From Picosynechococcus sp. PCC 7002 (lineage in GTDB: Bacteria > Cyanobacteriota > Cyanobacteriia > Cyanobacteriales > MRBY01), in contig NZ_CAWLFA010000001.1 in NCBI RefSeq assembly GCF_963860125.1, positions 124,001 to 188,000 of the forward strand: a stretch of DNA of 64,000 bases. The letters are read 5' to 3'. Positions 54,057 through 62,734 of this stretch are shown here, in pieces. Position numbers and translations under genes: made by a program. How positions within the stretch are numbered: the first letter of the stretch is position 1; each line of letters begins with the position of its first letter. The notes beneath the pieces were generated by a model. The model was not told the DNA's origin. It made no database searches and saw only the letters and a program-made list of their open reading frames with translations.

Positions 54057-54201
54057 AGGTTTGACTCGATAGGGTGAAGGGCCTTGTTTCCCTATTGTGA
54101 CACTTTTGTCCAGAGAACCATACTCGCCAAAAACGTCCCTAAGCCAGAAAAAATCAGAGTTTGACGGGAAGCCCAAGGGAATTTTTATAAATTTTTCTTA
54201 T

Positions 54202-54217
54202 ATAGAACCGAAACTAT
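54202..54217. promoter_or_regulatory. possible LysR-type recognition site upstream of the CcmR-like gene
   Basis: ATAG-N8-CTAT is a short inverted repeat centred about 60 bases before the predicted transcription start of the LysR gene, the usual position of a LysR-type recognition site. Autoregulation is inferred. Confidence 0.35.
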
Positions 54218-54234
54218 GACGATATTTTCTTGTA

Positions 54235-54263
54235 TTGACTCTAGTCTATGGTATTGCTAAACT
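54235..54263 (+). promoter_or_regulatory. promoter of the CcmR-like gene
   Basis: TTGACT (54235-54240) and TAAACT (54258-54263) are separated by 17 bases, a good sigma70 match. Transcription would begin near 54270, giving a leader of about 27 bases before the TTG start. Confidence 0.7.
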
Positions 54264-54296
54264 CAGGCATAACAGCACAAGTTCAGGAGTAAACCC

Positions 54297-55232
54297 TTGA
54301 TCCCTGCAACTCTCCACCAACTGAAGGTGTTTGAAACCACGGCTCGCCACGGCAGTTTTACCAAGGCAGCGGAGGAATTATCAATCACCCAACCGACGGT
54401 TTCTGGACAAGTGAAACAACTGACCCAGACCATCGGGATGCCACTGTTTGAACATATTGGCAGAAAGCTATATCTCACGGAAGCAGGTGAGGAACTCCTC
54501 GCAACCTGCCAAGAAATCTTTGAACGGTTGGATAACTTTGAGATGAAGTTGGCCGCCCTGCAGGGAGCGAAACGGGGTCAACTCCGCCTTGGGGTAATCA
54601 CCACAACCAAATATTTTGTGCCGCGTATCCTGGGGGAATTTTGCCAAGATTACCCAGATATCGATGTGTCTTTGCAGGTGATCAACCACCAACAGCTCCA
54701 TGATCGGATGGCGGATAATCTAGATGATCTCTACATCCTGAGTAATTTGCCCGATGATCTTGATGTCCATGCGCAAGCATTTTTGGACAATCCCTTGGTG
54801 GTGGTGGCCCGCGCCGATCATCCCCTGGCTCACCAGAAAAATCTCCCTCTGTCTGTGTTGGATGGGGCCGATTTTGTGACGCGGGAAATGGGGTCGGGGA
54901 CACGACTTGCGGTCGAAAAGCTCCTGGCAGAACATGATGTGTCGGTACAGGTGCGCCTGGAACTGGGGTCAAATGAGGCGATTAAACAGGCGATCGCCGG
55001 TGGCCTAGGGATTTCTGTCTTGTCCCGCCATACTTTGATCACAGAGCCTCCCCACGGCGAATTAACGGTGTTGGATGTGGAGCATTTTCCGATCCAGCGC
55101 CACTGGTATGTTGCCTACCTCGCCGGGAAACAACTGTCGGTGATTGCCCAAGCCTTTTTGGAGTTTATGGTCCGGTCTAGCCAGAAAACTCTCGAAAATT
55201 CAGGGCGGCGATCGCTTGCTCTGCAACCCTAA
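54297..55232 (+). CDS. ccmR: LysR-type regulator of inorganic carbon genes (CcmR/NdhR type)
   Basis: LysR-family regulator of 311 residues. The N-terminal winged helix (LHQLKVFETTARHGSFTKAAEELSI) is followed by a substrate-binding domain with LRLGVITTTKYFVPRIL near residue 97, as in the CbbR/CmpR/CcmR group. Start TTG 54297 has AGGAG nine bases upstream. The gene lies 127 bases before ndhF3, the arrangement known for ccmR of Synechococcus PCC 7002, whose product represses the high-affinity carbon uptake genes when 2-oxoglutarate and NADP are high. CmpR or RbcR identity is less likely given this neighbourhood. Confidence 0.88.
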   Translation: MIPATLHQLKVFETTARHGSFTKAAEELSITQPTVSGQVKQLTQTIGMPLFEHIGRKLYLTEAGEELLATCQEIFERLDNFEMKLAALQGAKRGQLRLGVITTTKYFVPRILGEFCQDYPDIDVSLQVINHQQLHDRMADNLDDLYILSNLPDDLDVHAQAFLDNPLVVVARADHPLAHQKNLPLSVLDGADFVTREMGSGTRLAVEKLLAEHDVSVQVRLELGSNEAIKQAIAGGLGISVLSRHTLITEPPHGELTVLDVEHFPIQRHWYVAYLAGKQLSVIAQAFLEFMVRSSQKTLENSGRRSLALQP

Positions 55233-55359
55233 AAGCTCAAAATTGTTGGGCCATTTCCCGTGCCTTTGGTAGGTCGAAGTTGGTAATTGCCCAACCAGTA
55301 AAAAAGATGGGTCATCAGCCCGCTTTTTCCTAAGCAAATTATTTCAGCGTCATCGTCAT

Positions 55360-57210
55360 ATGAATACTTTTTTCAGTCAGAGTGTCTGGCTTGTTCCCTG
55401 CTATCCTTTGCTGGGCATGGGTCTATCGGCGCTATGGATGCCGAGCATCACCCGAAAAACAGGGCCACGGCCTGCGGGCTACGTCAATATGTTGCTTACT
55501 TTTATGGCCCTAGTCCATAGTTGTCTTGCCTTCATCGAGCGATGGGAACAGCCCGCCCTAAAACCATCGTTAACTTGGCTCCAGGCGGCGGACTTGACCC
55601 TCAGCATCGACCTCGATATTTCCAGCATTACTATCGGGGCGCTGATTCTGATTGCCGGGATTAATTTACTCGCCCAACTCTATGCTGTGGCCTACTTAGA
55701 AATGGATTGGGGCTGGGCGAGATTTTTCGCGACCATGAGCTTATTTGAAGCGGGGATGTGTGCCTTGGTGCTCTGTAATTCCCTTTTCTTTAGCTATGTG
55801 GTACTCGAAATTTTGACCCTCGGTACTTATCTGTTAATTGGCTATTGGTTTAACCAGTCCCTGGTGGTCACGGGGGCGCGGGATGCGTTTTTAACAAAAC
55901 GGGTCGGCGATCTGTTCTTGCTGATGGGGGTTGTGGCTCTGTTGCCCCTTGCTGGTACTTGGAATTTTGATGGTCTGGCTGAATGGGCAGCAACGGCAGA
56001 ACTCGATCCGACTTTGGCAACGCTGCTTTGCTTGGCCTTAATTGCGGGGCCGTTGGGGAAATGCGCCCAATTTCCTTTACACCTCTGGCTTGATGAGGCG
56101 ATGGAAAGTCCTGTCCCGGCAACGGTGGTGCGGAATAGTCTCGTGGTTGGTACTGGAGCCTGGGTGCTGATTAAGTTGCAGCCGATTTTTGCCCTCTCGG
56201 ATTTTGCTTCTACCTTTATGATTGCGATTGGGGCAACAACGGCCTTGGGGGCGGCCATGGTGGCGATCGCCCAGATTGATATCAAACGTTCTTTGTCCTA
56301 TTCCGTCAGTGCCTACATGGGCATGGTCTTTATGGCGGTGGGTTCCCAACAGGATCAAACGACATTGGTCTTGCTGCTCACCTATGGCGTGGCGATGGCA
56401 ATTCTCGTGATGGCGATCGGTGGCGTTGTTTTAGTCAATATCAGCCAAGATTTAACCCAATATGGCGGCCTCTGGTCACGGCGACCGATTACGGGGATTT
56501 GCTACCTCGTCGGTGCTGCTTCCCTCGTTGCCCTACCGCCGTTTGGGGGATTCTGGAGCCTGGCCCAACTGACGACAAATTTTTGGAAAACAAGTCCGAT
56601 TCTGGCCGTGATTTTGATTACGGTCAATGCCTTGACTTCCTTTAGTATCATGCGAGAATTTGGCCTGATTTTTGGCGGTAAGCCGAAGCAGATGACCGTG
56701 CGATCGCCAGAAGGATTATGGGCTTTGGTTCTGCCGATGGTGATTCTTGCGGGTTTCGCCCTCCACAGTCCTTTTATTCTGGCGAAACTGAATTTTCTAC
56801 CGGATTGGCACCAGTTGAATCTGCCCCTAGCTGCAGTTTTGATTATTTCGACCATGGTCGGTGGCGGTACCGCGATGTATCTTTATCTCAATGAAAAAAT
56901 CAGTAAACCGATTCATATTTTTTCAGATCCGGTGCGGGAATTTTTCGCCAAGGATTTGTACACAGCGGAGTTGTATAAAAACACAGTTATTTTTGCCGTT
57001 GCCTTGATTTCCAAAATCATTGACTGGTTAGACCGCTATTTTGTCGATGGGGTGATCAACTTTCTCGGTTTAGCAACCCTTTTCGGTGGCCAAAGTTTGA
57101 AATATAACAACTCTGGTCAAAGCCAATCCTATGCCCTCTCGATTGTGGCCGGTATTCTCCTCTTTATTGCCGCTTTATCGTATCCCTTGCTGAAGCATTG
57201 GCAATTTTAA
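55360..57210 (+). CDS. ndhF3: NDH-1 subunit NdhF3 (inducible CO2 uptake)
   Basis: Proton-pumping membrane subunit of the specialised NDH-1MS complex in the thylakoid, 616 residues with about 15 hydrophobic segments. Motifs of the NuoL/NdhF family are visible: the GTYLLIGYW region near residue 165, AFLTKRVGDLFLLMG near 175, and AQFPLHLWLDEAMESPVPA with the conserved Lys/His environment near 230. Assignment to NdhF3 rather than NdhF1 or NdhF4 rests on the operon order with ndhD3, cupA and cupS. Spacing to ndhD3 is 55 bases. Confidence 0.95.
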   Translation: MNTFFSQSVWLVPCYPLLGMGLSALWMPSITRKTGPRPAGYVNMLLTFMALVHSCLAFIERWEQPALKPSLTWLQAADLTLSIDLDISSITIGALILIAGINLLAQLYAVAYLEMDWGWARFFATMSLFEAGMCALVLCNSLFFSYVVLEILTLGTYLLIGYWFNQSLVVTGARDAFLTKRVGDLFLLMGVVALLPLAGTWNFDGLAEWAATAELDPTLATLLCLALIAGPLGKCAQFPLHLWLDEAMESPVPATVVRNSLVVGTGAWVLIKLQPIFALSDFASTFMIAIGATTALGAAMVAIAQIDIKRSLSYSVSAYMGMVFMAVGSQQDQTTLVLLLTYGVAMAILVMAIGGVVLVNISQDLTQYGGLWSRRPITGICYLVGAASLVALPPFGGFWSLAQLTTNFWKTSPILAVILITVNALTSFSIMREFGLIFGGKPKQMTVRSPEGLWALVLPMVILAGFALHSPFILAKLNFLPDWHQLNLPLAAVLIISTMVGGGTAMYLYLNEKISKPIHIFSDPVREFFAKDLYTAELYKNTVIFAVALISKIIDWLDRYFVDGVINFLGLATLFGGQSLKYNNSGQSQSYALSIVAGILLFIAALSYPLLKHWQF

Positions 57211-57265
57211 AGGGGGATGAGTTAACGATTTTCGCTGAAATATTTATGACCTTCTCCGAAAGATT

Positions 57266-58762
57266 ATGCTGAGTTTCTTACTGTTTTTACCGCTCGTCGG
57301 CATTGGGGCGATCGCCCTTTTCCCCAGGCCCCTGACCCGGATTGTGGCAACGGTGTTTACGGTTGTCACCCTGGCGATCAGTAGTGGCTTATTGATTAAC
57401 CTCAACCTCCAAGATGCTGGTATGCAATATACCGAATTCCATAATTGGTTAAGCATCCTGGGTCTCAACTATAACCTCGGTGTGGATGGTTTATCTTTGC
57501 CGCTGATTGTCCTAAATAGTTTGCTGACATTGGTCGCGATCTATAGCATTGGTGAAAGCAACCACCGTCCGAAGCTTTATTACTCCCTCATTTTGTTGAT
57601 TAATAGTGGGATTACAGGGGCCTTGATTGCCAATAATCTGTTGCTCTTTTTCCTCTTTTATGAAATTGAGTTGATTCCTTTTTATTTACTGATTGCCATT
57701 TGGGGCGGCGAAAAAAAAGGATATGCCTCGACTAAATTTTTGATTTACACTGCCATTTCTGGACTCTGTGTATTGGCGGCATTTTTAGGGATTGTGTGGC
57801 TCAGTCAATCGAGTAATTTTGACTTTGAGAATTTAACCCTAGAAAACCTAGAGTTCAACACTAAGGTAATCCTGCTCACGATTTTGTTGATTGGCTTTGG
57901 GATTAAAATTCCCCTCGTGCCTTTACACACCTGGCTGCCCGACGCCTATGTAGAAGCAAATCCAGCGGTAACAGTTCTGTTGGGCGGTGTTTTCGCGAAA
58001 TTGGGCACCTATGGCTTGGTGCGCTTCGGTTTGCAACTGTTCCCGGATGTGTGGTCTACGGTTTCCCCCGCCCTCGCAGTCATTGGTACCGTGAGCGTGA
58101 TGTATGGTTCCCTGGCGGCGATCGCCCAACGGGATCTCAAGCGGATGGTGGCCTACAGTTCCATCGGTCACATGGGTTATATCTTGGTTTCGACGGCAGC
58201 CGGAACAGAGTTAAGTTTGCTTGGTGCCGTGGCCCAAATGATTAGCCACAGTTTAATTCTGGCGCTGTTGTTCCACCTCGTCGGCATTATCGAACGCAAA
58301 GTCGGCACGCGGGATTTGGATGTGTTGAATGGTTTGATGAATCCGGTACGGGGTTTGCCCCTCACCAGTAGCCTGTTGATTTTGGCAGGGATGGCCAGTG
58401 CCGGGATTCCCGGTTTGGTCGGTTTCGTCGCGGAATTCCTCGTGTTCCAAGGTAGCTTTAGCCGCTTCCCGATTCCGACGCTGTTTTGCATCATCGCTTC
58501 TGGTTTAACGGCGGTTTACTTCGTGATTTTGCTCAACCGCACCTGTTTCGGTCGCCTCGACAGTCACACCGCCTATTACCCCAAAGTTTTTGCCAGTGAA
58601 AAAATTCCGGCGATCGCCTTGACGGTCATTATCCTTTTCCTTGGTTTACAACCCGCCTGGCTCACCCGCTGGATCGAACCGACCACCAGCCAATTCATTG
58701 CCGCCATTCCCACGGTTCAGACCATTGCCTTGACTCCCGCTGAATTGTCGAAAGCACCCTAG
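57266..58762 (+). CDS. ndhD3: NDH-1 subunit NdhD3 (inducible CO2 uptake)
   Basis: Antiporter-like membrane subunit of NDH-1MS, 498 residues with about 13-14 hydrophobic segments. Family motifs: FYEIELIPFYLLIAIWGG near residue 130 with the essential Glu, IKIPLVPLHTWLPDAYVEA near 215 and LKRMVAYSSIGHMGYIL near 292. It follows ndhF3 and precedes cupA, which fixes its identity as D3 rather than D1, D2 or D4. Together with NdhF3 it couples proton pumping to CO2 hydration by CupA. Confidence 0.95.
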   Translation: MLSFLLFLPLVGIGAIALFPRPLTRIVATVFTVVTLAISSGLLINLNLQDAGMQYTEFHNWLSILGLNYNLGVDGLSLPLIVLNSLLTLVAIYSIGESNHRPKLYYSLILLINSGITGALIANNLLLFFLFYEIELIPFYLLIAIWGGEKKGYASTKFLIYTAISGLCVLAAFLGIVWLSQSSNFDFENLTLENLEFNTKVILLTILLIGFGIKIPLVPLHTWLPDAYVEANPAVTVLLGGVFAKLGTYGLVRFGLQLFPDVWSTVSPALAVIGTVSVMYGSLAAIAQRDLKRMVAYSSIGHMGYILVSTAAGTELSLLGAVAQMISHSLILALLFHLVGIIERKVGTRDLDVLNGLMNPVRGLPLTSSLLILAGMASAGIPGLVGFVAEFLVFQGSFSRFPIPTLFCIIASGLTAVYFVILLNRTCFGRLDSHTAYYPKVFASEKIPAIALTVIILFLGLQPAWLTRWIEPTTSQFIAAIPTVQTIALTPAELSKAP

Positions 58763-58821
58763 TCAATCAGACGTTCTCGCTTGACCGATTCGCCCAGCAT
58801 TTTCCTCAGGAACAAAGCACT

Positions 58822-60105
58822 ATGATCACCACGAAAATTCCCCCTTCAACCCATCCCCATGCCGATGTCATTCACCGCCTCGAAGCCGGGGGTTCGATGT
58901 TGCCCGACACCCCCGAAAACCTGATGCAGATTATCGGCATCTACAAAGCCTACGCCGTGCCGATGGATTTCTATTGGCGGGATCTGTTGTACATTGCGGA
59001 ACAAGTTTTCTTAGAGCCTTTTCGCTTCTTTAAATACTTCATTTCCGACGAATATTTAGAACGGCAAAATCACTACGCGGGTGATCAAGCAGATCTCCGC
59101 ATTTGGCGCGGCACAGGCTCCGCCCACCCGGAACTGTTGGAATTTATGAAAAAAGGGGAAACCTTTAAATCCTCTAAACTCTTCCATCACTTGTTCCACG
59201 ACCGGATCAACATGGAATTCGCCGAAGCTTGTATGCGGGCAATGTTGTGGCATGGGCGGGACATGGGCCTGGGTAAATTTGATGCCTATCTCGATTCCGA
59301 CGAATACAAAGCCAACGCCGACCGCGCGATCAAAGCCTATTTCAAAAAAAACCCGGTCATGTTGGGCTTGTATAAACTTTTCCCCGATATGTTCCTGGAG
59401 CAGGTGCGCGAACTCTCCTATTACGCCAACCTCGGACTGTTTTGGGAAGTAATGGCCCCCGTCTTCTTTGAAATGTCTGATATCTACGATGAAGGTGGAT
59501 TTAAGGGTGTACCCGATGCGATGAATTTTTTGGTGAATGGCATTTTTGCGATCGCCGGTCGCCCCATTTACCACCACGTTTATATTGATGGCGAATGTTT
59601 TGAAATTATTCCCAAATCCAAAGGCTTTACTTGGCTCTATGAGGCTGCCTTACCCTACGTCGAAGCCGTGTTTTACCGCACCGCGCCTTTCCGGGGGACA
59701 AAATCCTACAACGCCCAGGCCCACGAAGTGCCCGACGCGCAAAAGGATTTCCACTACGGTATTTTGTATGCCGATGTATTTCCCGTAGGAACCGCCGGTA
59801 TTCCGCCGACATTGTTGATGGATGATATGTATCATTTCCTGCCGCAATATCTGAAGGATTACTACAAGGAACATTGCCGGGGCGAGGATGATGAGTTGAT
59901 CCAATTGGGTATTACCTTCCAGCGGTCGATGTACAACGTCACCTCTGCGGTGATTCAAGCCCTACGGACAGCCTTGCTTTATCCATTAGATGATCCCAAT
60001 CCGAAACATTTACAGAAAAACCGTGAATTTTTTGAAGCCCAAATGGATCGTTTTCTCCGGCCAGAAGCCCGCTTACGGGACATTCAAAACGCAGAATATC
60101 GTTAA
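58822..60105 (+). CDS. cupA: CO2 hydration protein CupA (ChpY)
   Basis: Subunit of NDH-1MS that converts CO2 to bicarbonate at the cytoplasmic face of the thylakoid, 427 residues. The sequence from ENLMQIIGIYKAYAVPMDFY onward (about residue 32), the LRIWRGTGSAHPELLEFM region and FKSSKLFHHLFHDRINMEFA near residue 118 fit the CupA/CupB family. Conserved His, Cys and Arg residues thought to hold a zinc site occur in that region. It follows ndhD3 by 59 bases, with AGGAA upstream of ATG 58822. Its partner CupS follows. Confidence 0.95.
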   Translation: MITTKIPPSTHPHADVIHRLEAGGSMLPDTPENLMQIIGIYKAYAVPMDFYWRDLLYIAEQVFLEPFRFFKYFISDEYLERQNHYAGDQADLRIWRGTGSAHPELLEFMKKGETFKSSKLFHHLFHDRINMEFAEACMRAMLWHGRDMGLGKFDAYLDSDEYKANADRAIKAYFKKNPVMLGLYKLFPDMFLEQVRELSYYANLGLFWEVMAPVFFEMSDIYDEGGFKGVPDAMNFLVNGIFAIAGRPIYHHVYIDGECFEIIPKSKGFTWLYEAALPYVEAVFYRTAPFRGTKSYNAQAHEVPDAQKDFHYGILYADVFPVGTAGIPPTLLMDDMYHFLPQYLKDYYKEHCRGEDDELIQLGITFQRSMYNVTSAVIQALRTALLYPLDDPNPKHLQKNREFFEAQMDRFLRPEARLRDIQNAEYR

Positions 60106-60148
60106 TCTATTTTGAATTTCTTTTATTTAGTCAATCGGAGCTTAAACA

Positions 60149-60550
60149 ATGCCAAGTATTGTGGATATTGCGGTTAATAATGAGGGTTTTTCAACCCTTG
60201 TGGCCGCCGTGCAAGCCGCAGGTTTAGTGGAAACTTTAGCCGGAGAAGGGGATTTTACCGTCTTTGCGCCCAACGATGACGCTTTCGCCAAATTGCCCCC
60301 CGGCACGATTCAAACCCTTGTGCAAAATCCGCCCCAGTTAGCGCGTATTCTCACTTATCACGTCGCGGCGGGACGGTTAACTAAGGATGATTTAATCAAA
60401 CTTGGGGAAGTGACTTCCATCGAAGGTTCCCCCATTCCCATTAATGGTGAAGATGATTTTGAGGTCAAAAATGCAACGGTTTTAGCGGCTGACATCGAAG
60501 CTGACAATGGCATTATTCATGTAATTGATAATGTTATTTTGATGGGCTAA
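60149..60550 (+). CDS. cupS: CupS, fasciclin-domain subunit of NDH-1MS
   Basis: Small protein of 133 residues made of one fasciclin (FAS1) domain: [19 protein letters not shown], the H1 motif [15 protein letters not shown] and the H2-like end [13 protein letters not shown]. No signal peptide is present, as is known for CupS, which binds CupA in the CO2-uptake complex. GGAG lies ten bases upstream of ATG 60149. Fasciclin proteins can also be secreted adhesins, but the position after cupA and the missing signal peptide make CupS the clear call. Confidence 0.93.
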
Positions 60551-60560
60551 TTTTTCTAGA

Positions 60561-60614
60561 ATCAAAAAACAAAAAGGCTTCTATCTATAACGGATTAAGA
60601 AGCCTCTTTTTTTT
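60561..60614. terminator. bidirectional terminator between cupS and the DsbA-like gene
   Basis: AGGCTTCT (60575-60582) pairs with AGAAGCCT (60598-60605). A run of eight T follows on the forward strand and an A-rich run precedes it, so it can end both convergent transcripts. Confidence 0.85.
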
Positions 60615-60631
60615 GACTATTTAAACTAATT

Positions 60632-61447
60632 TTAGGGAGTGATGATCGCGGTGAGTTTTTCTTCGTATTGTTGCAGATCTAACGCCCCAGAGAAGGTTTC
60701 AAATTTTCCGGTTTCAGTCGAAGCTAAAATAAAGAAAGGTGTACCGTTTAGACCCAACTGTTGAGCCAGTTCAAGATCCTGTTGGATAGCCGGTTGGGCA
60801 TTTTGGCGATCGCCTTCAAACTTTTCTAGATCCAGACCTAGATTTGTCGCAATTTCTTGGTAGAGTTCTTCCCCAAGACGGTCTTGATTTTCAAAAAGCT
60901 GATCATGGTATTCCCAGAATTTCCCCTGTTGTTGGGCGGCCCAAGATGCCTCTGCTGCCGGGATTGCTTGGGGGTGAATTTGAGCCAAAGGAAAGTGCTT
61001 ATAGACAAGAGTAACAGTGTCACTGTTTTGAGCCATAAACGTTTGCAAAGTGCTATGGGCGCGGGCACAGAACGGACATTCAAAGTCAGAAAATTCGATC
61101 AAGACCACGTTTAGATCCTCAGCACCCAGGGTGGGACTATCGCCAATGACCGTCTGTGGTTCCGTCAAGACCTGCTGTTGAAAATCCTCAGCCGCCTTTT
61201 GTTGTTCTTCCTGTTGGGCCTGTTGTTGGGAGAGTTGGTAGTTTTGTACCGCATCAATCAACACTTGGGGATTGTCCCGAATCACCTGGAGGATTTGCGC
61301 TTCCAGTTCCGGATCGACATTGACATCCGCCTGGGCTGTCTCTTGATCGCCATTACAGCCCCAGAGACCAAACCCAAGACAAAGGACAGAAAAAAGGACA
61401 AGCATTTTTCGGGAAAAACCTTGCCCCATAGATAACGAAAGAATCAT
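60632..61447 (-). CDS. DsbA-like thiol-disulfide oxidoreductase, membrane-anchored
   Basis: Thioredoxin-fold protein of 271 residues. An N-terminal hydrophobic segment (about 12-29) ends in GFGLWGCNG, which resembles a lipobox although Trp at -2 is unusual, so a lipoprotein or plain signal anchor are both possible. A helical acidic linker rich in Gln follows. The DSBA domain has the redox motif FECPFCARAH near residue 120, and a cis-Pro loop NGTPFFIL near 235. It probably acts in periplasm or lumen on protein disulfides. It is convergent with cupS. BdbD-like is the nearest description. Confidence 0.88.
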   Translation of the reverse strand: MILSLSMGQGFSRKMLVLFSVLCLGFGLWGCNGDQETAQADVNVDPELEAQILQVIRDNPQVLIDAVQNYQLSQQQAQQEEQQKAAEDFQQQVLTEPQTVIGDSPTLGAEDLNVVLIEFSDFECPFCARAHSTLQTFMAQNSDTVTLVYKHFPLAQIHPQAIPAAEASWAAQQQGKFWEYHDQLFENQDRLGEELYQEIATNLGLDLEKFEGDRQNAQPAIQQDLELAQQLGLNGTPFFILASTETGKFETFSGALDLQQYEEKLTAIITP

Positions 61448-61481
61448 TAGATCTTCAATAAAAATTGCGCTTCTAGTCTAT

Positions 61482-62630
61482 CTAAAAGAGAACCTGTTTT
61501 AGGGCAGCCAACAGAAGCGTCACATTTTCCTTGCGGGCGTTATAACCCATCAGGCCAACACGCCAAACCTTACCAGCCAGATCACCGAGACCACCAGCGA
61601 TTTCGATGTTGTACTCCTTCATCAACTGAGCAGCGACGGCGGCACCATCAACCCCATCGGGAATGCGCACTGTGGTGAGGGTCGGCAGACGGATTTCACG
61701 ATCCACATGGCACTGTAACCCCATCTCTTCGAGGCCCGCCCAGAGGAGATCTGCTGCCTCCTGGTGCCGTTGCCAACGGGCTTCTAATCCTTCCTCAGCG
61801 ACGAGCATCAAGGCTTCCCGCAGCGCATAGTTCATATTAACCGGGGCGGTGTGGTGATAGACCCGTTTCCCTGTACCCCAATATTTGCTGACCATGGACA
61901 TATCTAAATACCAGTTTTTCACCGGCGTCTTGCGATTATTCAGGACATCCAGGGCGCGGGGGCTGAGGGTCAGGGGGCCAAGGCCAGGGGGACAAGCGAG
62001 GGCTTTTTGGGTGCCGCTGTAGGCGAGGTCAACGCCCCATTCATCGAGGAAAAGAGGCACACCGCTTAAGCTGGTCACGGTATCGATTAGGAGCATCGTG
62101 CCGTGCTTTTCACAAATTTCCTTGACACCTTCGAGGGGTTGTCTGGCTCCCGTAGAAGTTTCGGCGTGGACAAGGGCCAGGATTTTCGGCTCGTGCTGGG
62201 CAACGGCAGCACTGATTTCTTCGAGGGTGAAAGCCTTACCCCAAGCAGTGGAGAAAGTATGCACTTCGGCGTCATAGCGGCTGGCCATATCCACGAGGCG
62301 GTGACCGAAGTAACCATTGATGCCGATCAAGACTTTATCGCCGGGTTCGACCATGTTGGCGAGGGTGGCTTCCATGGCGGCGCTGCCAGTACCACTCACA
62401 GAAATCGTGAAGGGGTTTGCGGTCTGCCAAGTGTAGCGGAGGAGATCCTTGACGTCCTCCATAATTTCAAGATACTTCGGATCGAGGTGGCCGATGGGAG
62501 GCATAGCGAGAGCGGCTAAAACCCTGGGGTGGGCATTGGAGGGGCCAGGGCCGAGGAGGAGCCGGGGCGGCAGGTCGAGTTGCTGAACAGGTTTACGGTA
62601 AGTATTTTGGACGGTGGGGCGATCGCTCAT
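61482..62630 (-). CDS. alanine-glyoxylate / serine-pyruvate aminotransferase family (class V PLP enzyme)
   Basis: PLP-dependent aminotransferase of 382 residues. LLLGPGPSNAHPRVLAAL at the N-terminus, VSGTGSAAMEATLANMV near residue 78, LIDTVTSLSGVPLFLDEWG near 180 and the Schiff-base lysine in LAYSGTQKALACPPGL near 205 are visible. In cyanobacteria such proteins are often labelled soluble hydrogenase 42 kDa subunit, a historical name that the sequence does not support. Probably takes part in photorespiratory glyoxylate or serine metabolism. It lies leftward of mutS, with a 104-base gap. Confidence 0.93.
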   Translation of the reverse strand: MSDRPTVQNTYRKPVQQLDLPPRLLLGPGPSNAHPRVLAALAMPPIGHLDPKYLEIMEDVKDLLRYTWQTANPFTISVSGTGSAAMEATLANMVEPGDKVLIGINGYFGHRLVDMASRYDAEVHTFSTAWGKAFTLEEISAAVAQHEPKILALVHAETSTGARQPLEGVKEICEKHGTMLLIDTVTSLSGVPLFLDEWGVDLAYSGTQKALACPPGLGPLTLSPRALDVLNNRKTPVKNWYLDMSMVSKYWGTGKRVYHHTAPVNMNYALREALMLVAEEGLEARWQRHQEAADLLWAGLEEMGLQCHVDREIRLPTLTTVRIPDGVDGAAVAAQLMKEYNIEIAGGLGDLAGKVWRVGLMGYNARKENVTLLLAALKQVLF

Positions 62631-62734
62631 GGATAGTTAAGCTCTAAGGACTGTATTTAATCAGATTTTTATCGGGTTCAATTTTCCCATATTGTCGGGG
62701 CCATCAAGCGAGGGAAGTCTGATGTTTAAAGAAT

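Noticed and set aside
61482..62630. Soluble hydrogenase small subunit
   Set aside because: This is a traditional label for such genes in cyanobacteria; the sequence is a class V PLP aminotransferase with no hydrogenase metal-binding motifs.
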